In this document: positions 13,001 to 14,655 of the stretch, piece after piece | Layout of the letters: the number at the start of each line of letters is the position of its first letter | Position numbering within the stretch: position 1 is the first letter of the stretch | Assembly: GCA_964558235.1 (NCBI GenBank) | Contig: CAZLCK010000040.1 | Coordinates: 1-14,655 of the forward strand | Direction of reading: 5' to 3' | Length of the DNA stretch: 14,655 nt | Source: CAZLCK01 sp964558235 | Lineage (GTDB): Bacteria > Actinomycetota > Coriobacteriia > Coriobacteriales > CADBOM01 | The notes under the pieces: generated by a model | What the model saw: the letters and a program-made list of their open reading frames with translations, nothing else | The model's database searches: none | Told to the model about the DNA's origin: nothing | Program-made: the position numbers and the translations under genes

Positions 13001-14481
13001 CTGTTGGAATTATTGCAGCTCAATCAATTGGTGAGCCTGGTACTCAGCTTACGATGAGAACTTTCCACACAGGAGGAGTTGCTGGAGACGATATCACTCA
13101 TGGTCTGCCTCGTGTTACAGAGCTCTTTGAAGCACGTAGACCAAAAGGACAGGCTGTCTTGGCCGATATTGCTGGTACACTTTCGATCACAGATGACAAG
13201 ACTTCAAAGACCTTGTCGATTCTCGATGAGCAGGGTAATACTTCTAGTTATCAAATTCCTGCGAGAGCACAGCTGATGAATGGAATAGTTGATGGATGCC
13301 ATGTTGAAGTTGCTCAACAGCTTACAAAAGGCTCGATTAACCCTCATGATCTGTTAAGACTAACCGATCCTAATACGACACTTCGTTATATCGTTTCTCA
13401 AGTACAGGAAGTCTATGTTTCTCAGGGCGTAGATATCAACGATAAGCACATCGAGGCAATTGCACGCCAGATGCTTCGAAAAGTTTCTGTTTTGGAGTCT
13501 GGAGATTCCGACTTTTTGCCAGGAACTCAAGTCGATGTGAACGAGTTTAGAAGAGAGTCTGAGCGTATTATCCTTGAGAATGGAAATCCACCAGTTGGTC
13601 AGCCAATTCTCCTTGGAATTACCAAAGCATCTTTGGCAACTGACTCGTTCTTGAGTGCTGCATCGTTTCAGGAGACCACCAAGGTTCTTACCGATGCAGC
13701 TATCGAAGGCAAGATTGACTATCTGCATGGCCTAAAAGAAAATGTAATTATTGGTAAATCAATTCCTTCAGGAACTGGACTCAAGCGTTATCGCGATCTC
13801 CAACTGACCTATCATGGTATTCCTGTTGATGGTGATTCCATCGATGCAGAGAGCTTGCCTGAGTTTGCTCCTGAAGAGCTACAAGAGTTGGAGACATTGT
13901 TGCCAAAGCCACAAGATTGGTCTTTGGATGTTGAAGATTACCTTGGAATGTCGGGTGGATTTACCAACTACATTGGCGGAATTGGTAACAATAGTACCGC
14001 TATAAAGCTTCCTCCTGAAGTTGGAAATCTATATCTCTTTGATGATCTAGGAATTTCACAAAGGTGGGCTAATAAGTTCTCAGAGGCTGGAATTGAGACT
14101 GTTAACGATCTAGTCGGACAGACTCAGGAAGATTTGAGTCGTATCGAGGGAATTGGCTCAAAGGCTATAGAGGAGCTCAGAGAAGGTCTTGCTCAACATG
14201 ATCTGCTCTACATTCTCGATAACGATAATTTCTCTAATGATTCTGAAGTTTCACAGCTACTCGAGATGGTATTCTCTCCAGATGACTCATCTTTGTTGCT
14301 AGACACCGGAATATCTCGAAGTTATACAGCAGATCCTGATGATGTTATCGGAGCACCGAATATGCCTCCTATTAGTCAGATCAAGGATAGTGCTGAATTG
14401 GATGAGCTCTTTAGAGAGGTCGGCCTTTCTGAGATCGATATGGATGACGATAATATTGTCGGCATAGATGATGAGCAATAA
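10042..14481 (+). CDS. rpoC: DNA-directed RNA polymerase subunit beta-prime with C-terminal alpha-CTD-like extension
   Basis: Beta-prime carries the catalytic magnesium and the mobile parts of RNA polymerase. Landmarks in order: zinc site C62, C64, C77, C80; a charged coiled-coil insertion at about 145-232, characteristic of Actinomycetota; the catalytic NADFDGD at 535-541; bridge helix near 797-832; second zinc site C890, C961, C968, C971; trigger loop from about 1004 (TMRTFHTGG). The conserved core ends near residue 1250, but the protein runs to 1479, about 150-180 longer than most actinobacterial RpoC. The extra part holds an acidic linker (1250-1332), a domain resembling the C-terminal domain of the alpha subunit (1333-1388) and an acidic tail ending IDMDDDNIVGIDDEQ, much like the end of RpoB. 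The reading frame is unbroken, so the extension is not a frameshift artefact. The ATG follows the purine-rich end of rpoB (about 10020-10031). Confidence 0.98.
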   Translation: MAELDVNNFDSIRIGLASAEKIRSWSYGEVKKPETINYRTLKPEKDGLFCEKIFGPTKDWECSCGKYKRIRFKGIVCERCGVEVTRSKVRRDRMGHIELAAPISHIWYFKGSPSRLGYLLDIPPKDLEKVLYFASAIVTWIDHEAREADLDMLRDELDADLEELDAECERVIESIERLNIETANLEEFGGEIDSDELMTPEEIASEIADVKEEYADRKELRQQAFEVFSRIEEKELILDENLYREIKLNYSDYIHGGMGAESIKELLEAADLDEISKELREIIKDGRGQRKIRAIKRLKVVESFLKSDNKPEDMILTVIPVLPPDLRPMVQLDGGRFAASDLNDLYRRVINRNNRLKRLLDLGAPEIIVNNEKRMLQEAVDSLFDNGRRGRPVTGPGNRPLKSLSDMLKGKQGRFRQNLLGKRVDYSGRSVIVVGPQLKLHQCGLPKAMALELFKPFVIERLVELEHYPNVKAAKKAVDRGNNVVWDVLEDVITEHPVLLNRAPTLHRLGIQAFEPVLVEGKAIRLHPLMCTAFNADFDGDQMAVHVPLSVEAQAEARVLMLSSNNIKSPAHGRALTVPTKDMIIGLYYLTAARDGFPGEGRAFIDFKDAMNAYDSGADVDLQAKIYVRLTQDTVEKFIDEDNSGAKKKSKHCFTEHKAGERLQTTIGRIIFNSVLPDDFPFINYEMNKEEIDDLIENCTSRYELSDMPAILDGLKSMGFHFATKAGITVSVYDATIPPEKSEILASADAKIAQIDEGYAMGFISEEDRHKQTIDIWNQANEDVGSAMIANFDKFNPIYMMAFSGARGNMKQIRQLAGMRGLMSDPKGEIIDRPIKANFREGLSVLEYFISTHGARKGLADTALRTADSGYLTRRLVDVAQDVIIREYDCGIDEGIAYPILDNRGDIDDNLVGRCLQDPVVDPNTGEILLDKEEYIPSVEALESFVAAGIKDVSIRTIMTCLSDQGICQKCYGWDLSTRLPVNIGTAVGIIAAQSIGEPGTQLTMRTFHTGGVAGDDITHGLPRVTELFEARRPKGQAVLADIAGTLSITDDKTSKTLSILDEQGNTSSYQIPARAQLMNGIVDGCHVEVAQQLTKGSINPHDLLRLTDPNTTLRYIVSQVQEVYVSQGVDINDKHIEAIARQMLRKVSVLESGDSDFLPGTQVDVNEFRRESERIILENGNPPVGQPILLGITKASLATDSFLSAASFQETTKVLTDAAIEGKIDYLHGLKENVIIGKSIPSGTGLKRYRDLQLTYHGIPVDGDSIDAESLPEFAPEELQELETLLPKPQDWSLDVEDYLGMSGGFTNYIGGIGNNSTAIKLPPEVGNLYLFDDLGISQRWANKFSEAGIETVNDLVGQTQEDLSRIEGIGSKAIEELREGLAQHDLLYILDNDNFSNDSEVSQLLEMVFSPDDSSLLLDTGISRSYTADPDDVIGAPNMPPISQIKDSAELDELFREVGLSEIDMDDDNIVGIDDEQ
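14038..14205 (+). other. region of rpoC encoding an alpha-CTD-like domain (RpoC 1333-1388)
   Basis: These codons aligned by eye, without gaps, to the alpha C-terminal domains of E. coli and B. subtilis. Shared features are D-L-x-[IL]-S-x-R-x-x-N, then AGI-x-TV-x-[DE]-L, T-x-[ED]-D-[LM], and [IL]-G-x-K-x-[IL]-x-E-[LV]. Taking R1341 as E. coli alpha R265, the residues at 268 (N1344), 296 (G1372), 298 (K1374) and 302 (E1378) are the same. Position 299 is Ala instead of Ser. These positions contact DNA in alpha. The fold would be a pair of helix-hairpin-helix-like motifs. A more general helix-hairpin-helix domain is the alternative reading. Confidence 0.75.
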
Positions 14482-14510
14482 TTAAATTGTTCTAGCTTGA
14501 AAATTTACTT

Positions 14511-14550
14511 AACTGCCTCGATTGATTGACGTCGATCGAGGCAGTTTTTT
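14511..14550 (+). terminator. strong Rho-independent terminator after rpoC
   Basis: AACTGCCTCGAT (14511-14522) pairs perfectly over 12 bp with ATCGAGGCAGTT (14535-14546), loop 12 bases, with six T residues at 14545-14550. It starts 30 bases after the rpoC stop and closes the operon. The A residues at 14500-14503 could give some activity on the other strand. The loop segment ATTGATTGA (14521-14529) is also complementary to TCAATCAAT (14550-14558), which allows an alternative fold. Confidence 0.93.
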
Positions 14551-14633
14551 CAATCAATCATTAATAGCTTGTTAATAAATACTGGCTTAAAATCAATCTA
14601 TTTCCCCAATTACAAATTTTTTATAGACAAATT

Positions 14634-14643
14634 CCCCCCCCCC
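14634..14643 (+). repeat. run of ten C residues downstream of the rpoBC operon
   Basis: Ten consecutive C bases lie in an otherwise AT-rich intergenic stretch, seven bases after TATAGA (14622-14627), which could be a -10 element although no good -35 is seen. No gene is visible between the terminator and the window end. Long homopolymers are prone to length change by slippage and also to sequencing error. Confidence 0.7.
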
Positions 14644-14655
14644 GTTACGCTTAAC

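Overview
The window is a core transcription and translation locus from an actinobacterium with moderate to low GC. Three observations place it: the gene order (tRNA genes, tuf, rpmG, tRNA-Trp, secE, nusG, rplK, rplA, rplJ, rplL, rpoB, rpoC), the helical insertion near the N-terminus of beta-prime that is characteristic of Actinomycetota, and an EF-Tu that reads like those of Coriobacteriia. The base composition is clearly more AT-rich than in most actinobacteria. A coriobacterium of the Atopobiaceae type (Fannyhessea, Lancefieldella or a relative) is the best guess; the genus is inference. Every gene is on the + strand.

Layout. 1-201: the end of a tRNA-Thr gene and a complete tRNA-Met gene. 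202-1571: leader and tuf, followed by a nested hairpin. 1745-2671: a promoter candidate, rpmG, tRNA-Trp and secE. 2675-4734: nusG, a structured leader, rplK and rplA. 4735-6176: a ribosomal protein L10 leader with an intrinsic attenuator, rplJ and rplL. 6177-6543: an intergenic region with a strong hairpin and promoter candidates. 6547-14481: rpoB and rpoC, separated by six bases and closed by a strong Rho-independent terminator. 14552-14655: no gene seen, but a run of ten C residues.

The genes work together. EF-Tu delivers aminoacyl-tRNA. L33, L11, L1, L10 and L7/L12 belong to the 50S subunit, and L10, L7/L12 and L11 form the stalk region that recruits EF-Tu. NusG couples RNA polymerase to translation or termination. 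SecE is part of the translocon. RpoB and RpoC are the catalytic core of RNA polymerase. Control probably acts mainly on RNA: leaders before rplK and rplJ, hairpins at or near several ribosome binding sites, and a hairpin between rplL and rpoB.

The most unusual content is at the end of rpoC. Beta-prime carries about 230 extra residues after its normal end. Inside them is a domain that aligns without gaps to the C-terminal domain of the RNA polymerase alpha subunit and keeps most of the residues that contact DNA in alpha. In addition, RpoB and RpoC end in nearly the same short acidic sequence. Together these suggest a lineage-specific remodelling of RNA polymerase. Other points of note are a 22-residue C-terminal extension on L11 and two very short ORFs with good ribosome binding sites in the tuf and rplK leaders.
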